DNA from: Luoshenia tenuis
GTDB lineage: Bacteria; Bacillota; Clostridia; Christensenellales; GCA-900066905
NCBI RefSeq assembly: GCF_014384745.1
Contig: NZ_JACRSO010000002.1
Span: 1-64,000 of the forward strand
Reading direction: 5' to 3'
DNA length: 64,000 bases
How positions within the stretch are numbered: the first letter of the stretch is position 1; each line of letters begins with the position of its first letter. Positions 41,439 through 50,942 of this stretch are shown here, in pieces. The notes under the pieces were generated by a model that was given only the letters and a program-made list of their open reading frames with translations, had not been told where the DNA came from and searched no databases. The position numbers and the translations under genes are program-made.

Positions 41439-41924
41439 ATGGCGATTCGATCGATCGTATTTGAAGGGGATGCGCTGCTGCGCAAGAAATCCCGCATCGT
41501 GACGGATTTTAACGACCGTTTGCACGCGCTGCTGGACGATATGGCGGAGACCATGGCCGCGGCGGATGGCGTGGGCCTGGCCGCGCCGCAGGTAGGCATT
41601 TTGCGCAGAGCCGTGGTCATCGATGTGGGTGAAGGGGTGATCGAATTGATCAATCCCGAGATCGTCGCGACCGAGGGCGAACAGGACGGGCCGGAGGGCT
41701 GCCTGAGCGTGCCGGAGCGCCAGGGTATGGTCATCCGTCCCATGAAGGTCAGGGTCAAGGCGCAGGATCGTAACGGTAACTGGTTCGAGTTAGAGGGGGA
41801 AGAACTGCTGGCCCGGGCTTGCTGCCATGAGATCGACCATTTAGACGGCGTGCTTTTCATCGATAAGATGTACCAGGAGTGTAGCTTCGAAGAGGAAAAC
41901 ACGCAGGAGGAGCAGGGCGAATAA
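41439..41924 (+). CDS. def: Peptide deformylase
   Basis: A 161-residue metalloenzyme removing the N-formyl group of nascent proteins. Motif 1 GVGLAAPQVG, motif 2 EGCLSVPE (metal cysteine) and motif 3 CHEIDHLDG (metal histidines and catalytic Glu) are intact. AGGAGGATGAG precedes ATG. It overlaps fmt by one base, linking the formylation and deformylation enzymes. Confidence 0.97.
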   Translation: MAIRSIVFEGDALLRKKSRIVTDFNDRLHALLDDMAETMAAADGVGLAAPQVGILRRAVVIDVGEGVIELINPEIVATEGEQDGPEGCLSVPERQGMVIRPMKVRVKAQDRNGNWFELEGEELLARACCHEIDHLDGVLFIDKMYQECSFEEENTQEEQGE

Positions 41925-42874
41925 TGCGCATTGTATTTTTAGGTACGCCGGAGTTTGCGGTGCCCTCGCTGGAGATGCTTTGCAAGGAGGGTTATGAGGT
42001 GGTGGCCGCCGTTACCCAGCCAGACCGGCCTAAAGGGCGGGGTAAAAAAATGCTGCCGCCCCCGGTCAAAGTTGCGGCGCAGGCGCTGGATATTCCGGTG
42101 TTGCAATTTGAACGCATCCGCAGGGCCGAATGCGTGGCGCAGCTGGAAGCTTTGGATATGGATTTAATGATCACGGCGGCCTATGGGCAGATCCTCTCTC
42201 CCAAAATTCTGGGGTTGCCGCGTTCGGGCTGCATCAACGTGCACGGTTCGCTGCTGCCCGGCTACCGTGGGGCGGCGCCTATCCAGTGGGCGATCATGAA
42301 CGGCGAAAAGACCACGGGTATTACCACGATGTTTACCGACGCGGGAGTGGACACTGGAGATATGCTGCTGCGCCGTGAAACCCCTATCGGCCCGGATGAG
42401 ACCGGCGGGGAATTATATGCGCGCCTGGCCGATATCGGCGCCCAGGTGCTAAAAGATACGTTGCGCGAACTGGAAGCGGGTACGCTCACGCGCACGCCTC
42501 AGGACGAAGGGCAAGCCTCTCATTATCCGATGATCGATAAAAAAGTGGCCTATATTCATTGGGACCGCACGGCCGCGCAGCTGCACGACCATTGCCGTGC
42601 GCTGGACCCGGCGCCCTTTGCCTGGACGCGGCTGGAGGGACAGAGCTTTAAGATCGCAAGGATCGATCCCGTGGAATGGGCAGGCGAAAAGCGGCAGCCG
42701 GGCACGATTTTAGCGGCCGACCCCAAGGCGGGGCTGATCGTCGCCTGCGGCGATGGCGCGGCGCGCGTGGGCAGGCTGTTGGCGCCGGGCGGCAAGTGGA
42801 TGAGCGATAGCGAGTACCTGCGCGGCAAAAAGCTGCCGGTCGGCGCAATTTTTGAGCCGTCCTTGCCGCTATGA
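41924..42874 (+). CDS. fmt: Methionyl-tRNA formyltransferase
   Basis: A 316-residue enzyme formylating initiator Met-tRNA. FLGTPEFAVPSLEML, the folate-site loop INVHGSLLPGYRGAAPIQWA, and DTGDMLL are present, followed by the C-terminal OB-like domain. Overlaps def and rsmB. Confidence 0.96.
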   Translation: MRIVFLGTPEFAVPSLEMLCKEGYEVVAAVTQPDRPKGRGKKMLPPPVKVAAQALDIPVLQFERIRRAECVAQLEALDMDLMITAAYGQILSPKILGLPRSGCINVHGSLLPGYRGAAPIQWAIMNGEKTTGITTMFTDAGVDTGDMLLRRETPIGPDETGGELYARLADIGAQVLKDTLRELEAGTLTRTPQDEGQASHYPMIDKKVAYIHWDRTAAQLHDHCRALDPAPFAWTRLEGQSFKIARIDPVEWAGEKRQPGTILAADPKAGLIVACGDGAARVGRLLAPGGKWMSDSEYLRGKKLPVGAIFEPSLPL

Positions 42875-44199
42875 CCGGGTTGGATGCGCGCAGGCAGGCC
42901 TATGATGCCTTGCGCGATATTGAAAATAAGGGCAGTTTTGCAAACCTGCGCCTGAAAAAGACGCAGCTGGACGATGAGCGGGATGCGCGCCTGACGACCC
43001 AGCTGATCTATGGCACGCTGCAATGGCAGATCTATCTGGACTATTGCCTGCAGGGCTACATTCGCGCCAAAAAAGTACACCCGGGCGTGCGCACGCTTCT
43101 GAGGATGGGCGCCTACCAGATCTTGAAAATGGACCGGGTGCCGGATTCTGCTGCCTGCAACAGCTGTGTCGAGTTGGCAAAAGCCGTAGGGCTGGGTCGG
43201 CTATCCGGCTTTGTCAACGGCGTGCTGCGAAATCTGTCCAGGACAAAGGATAGTATTTTGCTGCCGGATGAAAAAAAGCAGCCCACGCTGCGGTTATCCG
43301 TGGAATTTGGCTGGCCGCTTTGGCTGGTGGAATACTTTATCGGCGCGCTGGGCCTGGAGGAGGCCTCCGGGCTGCTGCGCCATCAAATGGATTATGGAGA
43401 AGTATGCATCAAGCCCAACCGGCTTAAAGTGAGCCCGGCGCAATGGGACAGCTGGTGCGCGGACCAGGCGGAGCGGCTGCGCCCCGCGCCGCTGGCGGGG
43501 GATGGATACTACTGGAAAGGCGTGCCCGCGCAGGAGCCGGCCTTTAACGAAGGCTGGTTTACCGTACAGGGGGAGGCTTCCCAGTTGGCTGCGCGGCTGG
43601 TGGAGGCGCGGCCAGGGCAAAAAATACTGGATCTGTGCGCTGCGCCAGGCGGAAAAAGCTGCGCAATGGCCATGGAAGCGCAGGGTAAAGCGCTCATCAC
43701 GGCCTGCGACCTGCACGGCCACCGGGTTCAGCTAATCGAAAAAAATGCGCACCGGCTAAGGGTGGCGCTTGAAACGCTGCAGTGGGACGCTTCGCAGCCG
43801 CGGCCGGCCTGGAACGATGGTTTTGACGCCGTGTTGGTGGACGCCCCCTGCTCCGGCCTGGGGCTGCTATGGGAAAAGCCGGACCTGCGCCACCGGGTCG
43901 TTGCGCAGGACATTGCGGCGTTGGCAAAGCTGCAACGGGATATTCTGCACTGCGCGGCCCGCTACGTGCGCCCGAGCGGGCGGCTGGTCTATGCGACTTG
44001 CACCATGACGCATGAAGAAAATACGGAGCAGGTACGGGATTTCCTATCCAGCCACACCGATTACGAACAGGACGATTTTTCGCCGCTTCTGCCTTCGGGC
44101 CTAAAAGCCCGCGTGGCAGACGGCGGATTGCAGCTGTATCCCCATGTGGATGGAACGGCAGGGTTTTATATGGCGCGCTTCAGGCGCAAGGAGAGGTAA
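42871..44199 (+). CDS. rsmB: 16S rRNA m5C967 methyltransferase
   Basis: A 442-residue SAM-dependent enzyme. N-terminal NusB-like domain (RRQAYDALRDIENKGSFAN), then the Rossmann domain with LDLCAAPGGKSCAMAM (SAM), DAPCSGLGLLWEKPDLR (motif IV Cys) and VYATCTMTHEEN (catalytic Cys). The ATG overlaps the fmt stop; the def-fmt-rsmB-rlmN-stp-prkC order is conserved. Confidence 0.95.
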   Translation: MTGLDARRQAYDALRDIENKGSFANLRLKKTQLDDERDARLTTQLIYGTLQWQIYLDYCLQGYIRAKKVHPGVRTLLRMGAYQILKMDRVPDSAACNSCVELAKAVGLGRLSGFVNGVLRNLSRTKDSILLPDEKKQPTLRLSVEFGWPLWLVEYFIGALGLEEASGLLRHQMDYGEVCIKPNRLKVSPAQWDSWCADQAERLRPAPLAGDGYYWKGVPAQEPAFNEGWFTVQGEASQLAARLVEARPGQKILDLCAAPGGKSCAMAMEAQGKALITACDLHGHRVQLIEKNAHRLRVALETLQWDASQPRPAWNDGFDAVLVDAPCSGLGLLWEKPDLRHRVVAQDIAALAKLQRDILHCAARYVRPSGRLVYATCTMTHEENTEQVRDFLSSHTDYEQDDFSPLLPSGLKARVADGGLQLYPHVDGTAGFYMARFRRKER

Positions 44200-45263
44200 T
44201 GGAAGGCAAAGCATTATTGGATTTTTACCCAGAGGAATTGGAGGCCTATTTTAAGGCGCGGGGTCTGCCGGCTTATCGGGCTAAGCAGGTCTTTTCCTGG
44301 CTACATAAAGGGCGGGGGATCGACGAGATGACCAATCTGCCCAAAGCGCTGCGCGAGCAGCTGGCCCAGGGCATGCGGCTGGGCGGCGTGCGCATTGAAA
44401 AGAGTGTGACCAGCAAGCTGGACGGCACGGTCAAATTCCTGTTTGCTCTGGAGGACGACAATATTATCGAAGGCGTACTCATGCATTATAAGCATGGGGA
44501 TACGCTTTGCATTTCCAGCCAGGTTGGCTGCCGGATGGGTTGCGCCTTTTGCGCCTCTACCCTTGCGGGCCGGGTGCGCGACCTGCACGCGGGAGAGATG
44601 CTGGGGCAGGTACTCTCCGTCAATCGCCTGCTGGAAGAAAAGGGCGGGCATATTTCTAATATAGTGATGATGGGCAGCGGTGAACCGCTGGATAACTATG
44701 AGGAGTCCATCCGCTTTTTGCGCCTCGTATCCCACCCGCAGGGGGTGCAGATCGGGCTGCGGCACATCTCGCTGTCCACCTGCGGCCTTCCCCAGCAGAT
44801 CAGGCAGCTGGCCCGGGAGGGGCTACCGGTGACGCTGTGCCTGTCGCTCCATGCGCCGGATGATGCGCTGCGCCGCGAGATCATGCCCATCGCCCGGCAA
44901 TATGGGCTGGATGAAGTGATGCAGGCCATGCGGGATTATGTACAGGCCACGGGGCGAAGGGCGATTTTTGAATACGCGCTGATCCGCGGCGTAAACGATG
45001 CGGATGAGCAGGCGATGCGCCTGGCTAAGCTGGTGCGCGGGATGCAGTGCCATATCAACCTGATCCCCATTAACGCCGTTGTAGAGCGCAACTGGGCGCC
45101 GCCGCCTGCTAGCCGTATTCAGGGCTTTTTAAATGTATTGAATAAATGCGGCGCATCTGCTACCATCAGAAGGGAAATGGGCGACGATATCGAGGGCGCA
45201 TGCGGCCAGCTGCGCAGGCGCTATTTGGAGCGGGAGGAACCCTCATGCAATATTCAGCCGTAA
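44199..45263 (+). CDS. rlmN: 23S rRNA A2503 methyltransferase (radical SAM)
   Basis: A 354-residue dual-specificity methyltransferase acting on 23S rRNA A2503 and some tRNA A37. Radical SAM cluster CRMGCAFCAS, MMGSGEPLDNYE, SLHAPDD, and C-terminal catalytic cysteines in the AFEYALIRGVND-following region (NKCGASATIRREMGDD). The adenine-opposite reading of Cfr (A2503 C8) is less likely given chromosomal context. Overlaps stp by 19 nt. Confidence 0.95.
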   Translation: MEGKALLDFYPEELEAYFKARGLPAYRAKQVFSWLHKGRGIDEMTNLPKALREQLAQGMRLGGVRIEKSVTSKLDGTVKFLFALEDDNIIEGVLMHYKHGDTLCISSQVGCRMGCAFCASTLAGRVRDLHAGEMLGQVLSVNRLLEEKGGHISNIVMMGSGEPLDNYEESIRFLRLVSHPQGVQIGLRHISLSTCGLPQQIRQLAREGLPVTLCLSLHAPDDALRREIMPIARQYGLDEVMQAMRDYVQATGRRAIFEYALIRGVNDADEQAMRLAKLVRGMQCHINLIPINAVVERNWAPPPASRIQGFLNVLNKCGASATIRREMGDDIEGACGQLRRRYLEREEPSCNIQP

Positions 45264-45985
45264 CCCACCGCGGCTATGTGCGGGAACAAAATGAAGATGC
45301 CTATTATTTACCCGGGGCAGAGGGCGCGCCTGGCAATTTGGCCATTGTGGCCGATGGTATGGGCGGCCACCGCGCGGGCGAGGTAGCTAGCGCCATGGCC
45401 GTGCGCAGCGCGGTTATCGCCTTTGGCCGGTTGCAAGATACGCCGGGGATGACGCTGCGGGAAAAGATATTCCAGGCGATGAACGAGGCCAACCGGGAGG
45501 TATATGAGGCTACCCAGGAAAGCGAGCAATACGCCGGTATGGGCACCACCATGACCTTGGCTGTACTGGATGAGGAAAAGATCGACCTTGGGCACGTGGG
45601 GGACAGCCGCGCCTATCTATTTCACGAGGGCGCGCTGCGCCAGATCACGCGGGACCATACCCTGGTGCAGCAGCTGATCGACCTTGGCGAATTACTGCCT
45701 CAGGAGCGGCGCGGGCATCCGCAGGGCAACATCATAACCCGGGCTCTGGGCACGGCGCGCATTGTGGATGTAGACCTGATCGAGGAAAAATGGCAGCGTG
45801 GCGACATGCTGCTGCTTTGCAGTGATGGGCTGACCGGCGCGGTAACGGATGAAGAGATCGCCGCGGTTCTTGGCGGGCAGGAGCCAAGAGAGGCGCTGCA
45901 AACGCTGCTGGGCCTGGCGCTTAAGCGCGGCGGCCGTGACAATATTACTATAGCGTTGATATTGCACGGAGGTGACGCGCAATGA
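45245..45985 (+). CDS. stp: PP2C-family protein phosphatase (Stp/PrpC)
   Basis: A 246-residue Ser/Thr phosphatase, partner of the kinase encoded next. REQNEDAYYLPG, VADGMGGHRAGEVAS, GTTMTLAVL, HVGDSRAYL, TRDHTLVQQL and CSDGLTGAVTDEEI are the PP2C metal and core motifs. ATG 45245 follows GGGAGGA inside rlmN; earlier in-frame starts lie deep within rlmN. Overlaps prkC by 4 nt. Confidence 0.95.
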   Translation: MQYSAVTHRGYVREQNEDAYYLPGAEGAPGNLAIVADGMGGHRAGEVASAMAVRSAVIAFGRLQDTPGMTLREKIFQAMNEANREVYEATQESEQYAGMGTTMTLAVLDEEKIDLGHVGDSRAYLFHEGALRQITRDHTLVQQLIDLGELLPQERRGHPQGNIITRALGTARIVDVDLIEEKWQRGDMLLLCSDGLTGAVTDEEIAAVLGGQEPREALQTLLGLALKRGGRDNITIALILHGGDAQ

Positions 45986-47469
45986 AGGACCGCTTGGAGG
46001 GCCTGGTCATAGCCGATACCTTCGTACTGCAAGAGCGCATCGGCGCCGGGGGGATGGCCCTGGTCTACCTGGCCAGGCGGGTGAGCGATGGTTTGCCGGT
46101 GGCGGTCAAGATCCTGCGCAACGAGCTGGCGGAGGATCAGGTTTACGTGCGCCATTTTTGGCGGGAGGGTGAAACCCTGGCCAACCTATCCCATCCCAAT
46201 ATTGTCAATATTTATGGAATTGGCGAGCAGGATGACTTATTTTATATGGTCATGGAATATCTGCCTGGGCAAACGCTTAAACAATACATAGACCAGCGCG
46301 GCGTGCTGGAAGTGGACGAAGCGCTGGATATCGCCATGCAGATCTGCAATGCCATGCAGCATGCACACCAGAATAACGTGATCCATCGGGATATCAAGCC
46401 GCAAAACGTGATTTTGAGTCGGGAAGAAAATGGGCATATCCACGTAAAAGTCATGGATTTTGGCTTGGCCAAACCCGTGACCTCGGCCACGCGCACGATG
46501 ATGGACGGGGTGCTGGGCACCGTGCAGTACATCTCCCCCGAGCAGGCCAGAGGCGATGCGGCAGGTAAGGGCTGCGACATCTATTCGCTGGGTGTTTTGA
46601 TTTACGAAATGGTCACCGGAACCGTGCCTTTTAAGGGGGATACGCCGGTGGCGATCGCGCTGAAACACATCCAGGAAACGCCGCCGCCGCCCACCGTGTT
46701 TGCCCCGCAGCTGCCCAGGGCTTTGGAAAAAATCATTTTAAAAGCTATGGAAAAAGAGCCGGGCAAACGATATTCCAGCGCCAAAGCCATGTGCAGGGAT
46801 CTGGAAATGGTGGGTCTGTACCCGGAGGGCGATTACGTCCAGGATGAATATGTGGACGATAAGACCCGTATGATCGACTTAAAGGATCACCTGCCTGGCG
46901 ATGATGAGTGGGAAGATGAGGATGAAGCGCCGGCAGGGAAGGATCCTGTAGCCGTGGGGCGCATCGTGCGTATCTTCGTGGCGATGGTCATCGTTTTAGG
47001 GTTACTACTGACGATGTTTTTTATTGGCAACCGGATGATCCAGAACAGCGATACCCGGGTCAACATTAAAATGCCTTCCGTAGTGGGGCAGACCGAGCAG
47101 GATGCCACCCATGTCCTGCGGGACGAACGCAACCTGCGCGTCAATATTAAACAGGAGCGTAACGATACGGTGCCAGCGGGAAATGTAATTGAACAGTACC
47201 CGCTGCCAGAGGCGATCATCAAAGAGGGTGAAACCGCTACGCTGATCGTGAGCATCGGCCCGGAAAATGTGGATGTGCCGGACCTGAAAGGCATGCAGCT
47301 GGATGCCGCGCGCACGGAGCTGGAGCGGGCAGGGCTTGAGATCGGCAACGTTTATGAGGAGAGCAACACGTATAAACCGGGCTATATTTTTAGACAGGAG
47401 CCCGCGGCGGGAGAATCCATCACGGCGGGTGAGGCGGTGGACATCTTTGTCAGCGCACAAGATGAATAG
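45982..47469 (+). CDS. prkC: PASTA-domain Ser/Thr kinase
   Basis: A 495-residue membrane kinase that senses muropeptides or lipid II and controls growth, wall synthesis or spore germination. Cytoplasmic kinase domain (about 10-275: GAGGMALVYLARR, VAVKILRNEL, HRDIKPQNV, DFGLAKP, GTVQYISPEQARG), acidic juxtamembrane linker, one membrane segment (about 330-352, IFVAMVIVLGLLLTMFFIG), then two PASTA repeats (starting about 363 and 430: MPSVVGQTEQDA, VPDLKGMQLDAA). Two PASTA repeats is fewer than the three to four common in Bacilli. Coupled to stp. Confidence 0.95.
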   Translation: MKDRLEGLVIADTFVLQERIGAGGMALVYLARRVSDGLPVAVKILRNELAEDQVYVRHFWREGETLANLSHPNIVNIYGIGEQDDLFYMVMEYLPGQTLKQYIDQRGVLEVDEALDIAMQICNAMQHAHQNNVIHRDIKPQNVILSREENGHIHVKVMDFGLAKPVTSATRTMMDGVLGTVQYISPEQARGDAAGKGCDIYSLGVLIYEMVTGTVPFKGDTPVAIALKHIQETPPPPTVFAPQLPRALEKIILKAMEKEPGKRYSSAKAMCRDLEMVGLYPEGDYVQDEYVDDKTRMIDLKDHLPGDDEWEDEDEAPAGKDPVAVGRIVRIFVAMVIVLGLLLTMFFIGNRMIQNSDTRVNIKMPSVVGQTEQDATHVLRDERNLRVNIKQERNDTVPAGNVIEQYPLPEAIIKEGETATLIVSIGPENVDVPDLKGMQLDAARTELERAGLEIGNVYEESNTYKPGYIFRQEPAAGESITAGEAVDIFVSAQDE

Positions 47470-47504
47470 ATAGAGAGAAAAAAGAAAATGGGGGGACGCT
47501 TGAC

Positions 47505-48596
47505 ATGAGTGAACTGTATGAGCGACCGATCCGCTTGGTGCAAAACCGCATCGGGCGCAACTACCTGGGCGGCAGGGAGACGGACCGTTTCCGTGGCCTG
47601 CCGCAGGAGCAGTGTGTGGACGACGACCGGCCGGAATCCTGGGTAGGTTCTACTACGCGGGTCAATCGCCTGGAGCTGGGAGAGGACCCGAATAAGGGGA
47701 TGGCCTACGCGGCCCTGCCCGGCGGTGGGCAGATGCTTTTAAAGGAGCTGATCGACCAGGCGCCGGAACAGTTTTTAGGCGCAGCGCATGTGCGCCGCTG
47801 CGGCGCGGATACCGGCGTGCTGGTCAAGCTGTTGGACGCGCAGCACCAGCTGGGCCTGCAATGCCATCCAGATCGCAAGGATGCCATGAAGTATTGGAAT
47901 TCTCCTTACGGCAAGGAAGAATCCTGGTACATCATCGGAAAGCGCACGGACGCGGATGAGCCGCCTTATGTGCTGCTGGGCTTTAAAGAGGGCGCCAGCA
48001 TTGAAGAATACTCCAAATATTATTTTGCCGGCGACGTGCCCAGCATGGAAAAAATGTGCCACAAGATCCCTGTAGAGGTGGGACAGATGTTCCATGTGGC
48101 GGCAGGCTGCCCCCATGCCATTGGCGGCGGATGCTTTGTGATCGAGGTGCAGGAGCCTTCTGATATCACATTGGGTGCGCGGCGCAAGCATTTTGACGAC
48201 CCGGCGCAGGAGGCGGCGTTTGACGAACGGACCATGCGCTGTTATCATTACGAGGGCGCCAGCTATGAGGAGAATCTGGCCAAATACTTGGTGGAGCCGG
48301 AGGTTCTCCAGCAGACGCCGCAAGGCCGGGAGCTTAAGCTGATCGGCCGGCCGTATACCAACTACTTTTCTGCAACGCGGCTGGAGGTAACAGGGCGTTT
48401 GCAGCCTACGCAGACTGGCGCCTTTACCATCGCCATCGTTTTATCCGGCAGCGGTAAACTTGAAACGCGTGCAGAGAGCATGCAGGTAAAACAGGGGGAC
48501 GAGATTTTTCTGCCTGCGGGCGCCAAAGATGTGGCCTGGCAGGCGGATGGCGATGGGCTTTGTGTGATTTGCAGCCACCCGCCAGAGATATTTTAG
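47505..48596 (+). CDS. manA: Mannose-6-phosphate isomerase, class I
   Basis: A 363-residue cupin enzyme interconverting mannose-6-P and fructose-6-P. The zinc site is in LQCHPDRKDA and EESWYIIG, with GCPHAIGGGCFVIEVQEPSDIT carrying further ligands; the C-terminal cupin ends GDEIFLPAG. Its place between prkC and rsgA is unusual, since those two are normally adjacent. GGGGGGACG precedes ATG 47505. It could feed mannose into wall or exopolysaccharide, but no partner genes are present. Confidence 0.88.
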   Translation: MSELYERPIRLVQNRIGRNYLGGRETDRFRGLPQEQCVDDDRPESWVGSTTRVNRLELGEDPNKGMAYAALPGGGQMLLKELIDQAPEQFLGAAHVRRCGADTGVLVKLLDAQHQLGLQCHPDRKDAMKYWNSPYGKEESWYIIGKRTDADEPPYVLLGFKEGASIEEYSKYYFAGDVPSMEKMCHKIPVEVGQMFHVAAGCPHAIGGGCFVIEVQEPSDITLGARRKHFDDPAQEAAFDERTMRCYHYEGASYEENLAKYLVEPEVLQQTPQGRELKLIGRPYTNYFSATRLEVTGRLQPTQTGAFTIAIVLSGSGKLETRAESMQVKQGDEIFLPAGAKDVAWQADGDGLCVICSHPPEIF

Positions 48597-48621
48597 CGCA
48601 TTTTAAATTGGAGGTTTGAAC

Positions 48622-49533
48622 TTGTCGGTACAAGAGGATCAGCTAAAAACCGGAATCATCCTGCAGGGCATCGGCGGATACTATGAGGTGCTGGATGCCG
48701 CGGGCCGGGTGCATACCTGCAATGCAAGGGGAAAACTCCGCCAGGAGGTGGGCAAACCCCTGACGGGAGATCATGTATCCTTTTTACCGGCCAAGGATCA
48801 GCAAAACGGACGTATTGAGCACATCCGCCCCCGTAAAAATCAGCTGGTACGCCCGCCCGCCGCGAATATCGACCAGATGATCGTCGTGATCACGGCCGGT
48901 GTACCCGCGGCGGACCTGCTGCTGTTGGACAGGCTGCTGATTCAGGCGGAGCAGTGGGAGATGGAAGCGGTGCTCTGCATCAACAAATGCGATATGGATG
49001 AAGATGGCCGTGTAGAAGAGGGCATCCGCCGGGAATATGCGGCTACGGGTTATCCGGTGCTATCCGTTTCGGCTAAAAACGCGGAGGGGATTGATAACAT
49101 TACCGCCCGCCTGAAGGGGAAGGTCACCTGTTTTGCGGGGCAATCCGGCGTGGGCAAAAGCTCGCTGATCAACCTGCTGCTGCCGGGAGAGGAAATGGAG
49201 ACCGGAGGTCTCAGCAAAAAACTGGCGCGCGGGCGGCATACCACACGCCGGACGCAGTTATTGCGCGCCGGGCCGGACACCTTTATTATGGATACGCCGG
49301 GCTTCAGCCTTTTTGAGACCAATATTGGCGATCCGGAGCTTTTACAGGAATACTATCCCGAATACCGTTCTTACCAGGGGCAGTGCCGCTTTAACGGCTG
49401 CCTGCACGACCGGGAGCCGGATTGTGCTGTGCGCCAGGCAGTTGCCGAAGGGGAACTGGCCAAGGGAAGACATGAGCGCTACCGCACGTTGCTTTCGGAG
49501 GCGCGCGAACAATGGAGGAGACAATATGATTAA
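48622..49533 (+). CDS. rsgA: Ribosome small-subunit GTPase RsgA
   Basis: A 303-residue circularly permuted GTPase in 30S maturation. OB-fold (about 10-75), G4 NKCD, G1 GQSGVGKSSLINLL, G2 region (TTRRTQ), G3 DTPGF, and a zinc site CRFNGCLHDREPDCAV. The start is TTG 48622, seven nt after TTGGAGG; the TTG at 48616 is too close to that site. Overlaps rpe by 8 nt. Confidence 0.94.
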   Translation: MSVQEDQLKTGIILQGIGGYYEVLDAAGRVHTCNARGKLRQEVGKPLTGDHVSFLPAKDQQNGRIEHIRPRKNQLVRPPAANIDQMIVVITAGVPAADLLLLDRLLIQAEQWEMEAVLCINKCDMDEDGRVEEGIRREYAATGYPVLSVSAKNAEGIDNITARLKGKVTCFAGQSGVGKSSLINLLLPGEEMETGGLSKKLARGRHTTRRTQLLRAGPDTFIMDTPGFSLFETNIGDPELLQEYYPEYRSYQGQCRFNGCLHDREPDCAVRQAVAEGELAKGRHERYRTLLSEAREQWRRQYD

Positions 49534-50182
49534 GATCGCACCATCGATTTTAGCGGCGGATTTTGCGGCTATGGGGCAGGAGGTAGCTTCCCTGCAGGCG
49601 GCGGGGGCGGACCTGGTGCATGTGGATGTGATGGATGGGCGCTTTGTGCCGAATATCTCGCTGGGGCAAGGGATGGTACAGGCCATCCGAAGGAATACGG
49701 CTTTGCCGCTGGATGTGCATCTCATGATTGAAGAGCCTGAGCGCTATATCGGTGAATTTGCCGCTGCCGGGGCGGACGTGATCTCCGTCCACGCGGAGGC
49801 CACGCGGCATTTACACCGGGCGCTGGGCCTGGTACGCGAAGCTGGGGCAAAGGCAGGCGTCGTGCTCAATCCGGCTACCTCGCCGGAGGTTTTGCGCTAC
49901 ATTTTGGATAAGGTCGATCTGGTACTGGTGATGACGGTCAACCCCGGCTTTGGCGGGCAGGCGTTTATCCCGCAGATGCTGGAGAAGATCGCCTACGTCC
50001 GCCGGATGATCGACGAATCCGGATATGCGATAGACCTTGAGGTAGACGGAGGGATTGATGCGCGAACCGCCCGGCAGGTGGCTGCCGCCGGGGCCAATGT
50101 GCTGGTGGCAGGTTCGGCCGTATTCGGTGCGCAGGACCGCGCGCAGGCCATCGAGGAGCTTAAAAGCCATGCGCGCGTTTGA
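49526..50182 (+). CDS. rpe: Ribulose-phosphate 3-epimerase
   Basis: A 218-residue TIM-barrel enzyme of the pentose phosphate pathway. IAPSILAADFAAMGQEV, HVDVMDGRFVPNISLG, LDVHLMIE, MTVNPGFGGQAFIP and EVDGGID contain the metal ligands and catalytic aspartates. ATG 49526 follows GGAGGAG in the rsgA end. Overlaps thiN by 14 nt. Confidence 0.97.
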   Translation: MIKIAPSILAADFAAMGQEVASLQAAGADLVHVDVMDGRFVPNISLGQGMVQAIRRNTALPLDVHLMIEEPERYIGEFAAAGADVISVHAEATRHLHRALGLVREAGAKAGVVLNPATSPEVLRYILDKVDLVLVMTVNPGFGGQAFIPQMLEKIAYVRRMIDESGYAIDLEVDGGIDARTARQVAAAGANVLVAGSAVFGAQDRAQAIEELKSHARV

Positions 50183-50813
50183 TTGCCTGATCGTACTGGG
50201 CGGCGCCCGGCCGCCGCTGGAACAATTGCGTGGCCTGGCGCAGGCGGCGCGGTGGGTGATCGCTGCGGATAAAGGCGCGGAATACCTGTTAGAGGCTCAG
50301 GTGCCGATCGACTACCTGGTGGGCGATATGGATTCGCTCCCGCCGGAGCGGCTGCAGGATTCGGCGCTTGCGCATACCGAAGTTAAACGCTATCCGACCC
50401 ATAAAGACGATACCGACGCCATGATCGCGGCCGAGCTGGCGTTGGCCCTGGGCGCCGGTTCTATCGTATTTGCGGCGGCGCTGGGTACGCGGCTGGATCA
50501 CATGCTGGGCAACATCCAGATCCTTTATAAATTGCATCGGGATGGCGTGCGGGCACAGATCGTGCAGGGGAGGGCGCGTGCTTTCGTGGGCAGCGGATGC
50601 TTTACCATTGAGGGAGAAGTAGGCGATACGGTCTCGCTGTTTCCGCTGGGCCGGGCGCATATTGCCGATACGAGCGGCTTGGAGTATCCGGTTATGGATG
50701 CGGACCTGCCCATAGACCGGCCCTTGGGCGTGAGCAATGTGCTGACCGAGCCTCAAGCCGCAGTAACCGTTGAAAACGGATACGTCCTGGCCGTGATTCC
50801 GGGTGAAGATTAG
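50169..50813 (+). CDS. thiN: Thiamine diphosphokinase
   Basis: A 214-residue enzyme pyrophosphorylating thiamine to thiamine diphosphate. LGGARPPLEQL, IAADKGAEYLLEA, DYLVGDMDSLPPE, THKDDTDAMIAAELAL and GTRLDHMLGNIQIL are the family motifs. ATG 50169 lies in the rpe end. The rpe-thiN-spoVM order matches Bacillus. Confidence 0.94.
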   Translation: MRAFDCLIVLGGARPPLEQLRGLAQAARWVIAADKGAEYLLEAQVPIDYLVGDMDSLPPERLQDSALAHTEVKRYPTHKDDTDAMIAAELALALGAGSIVFAAALGTRLDHMLGNIQILYKLHRDGVRAQIVQGRARAFVGSGCFTIEGEVGDTVSLFPLGRAHIADTSGLEYPVMDADLPIDRPLGVSNVLTEPQAAVTVENGYVLAVIPGED

Positions 50814-50942
50814 CGTAAAAGCTGGTATCCAACGATTTACGTAAAACAAAAGAAACAATAAAATATCGCTTTTAAAAGCGCGCACCAAATTGATGCGGCA
50901 TACGTATACTACAGTATGTTCAAGCAAAAGGGGGTGGGCGCT

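Noticed and set aside
44199..45263. Cfr-type resistance methyltransferase
   Set aside because: The gene lies in the conserved rsmB-rlmN-stp-prkC order and has RlmN length; housekeeping RlmN is the better call.
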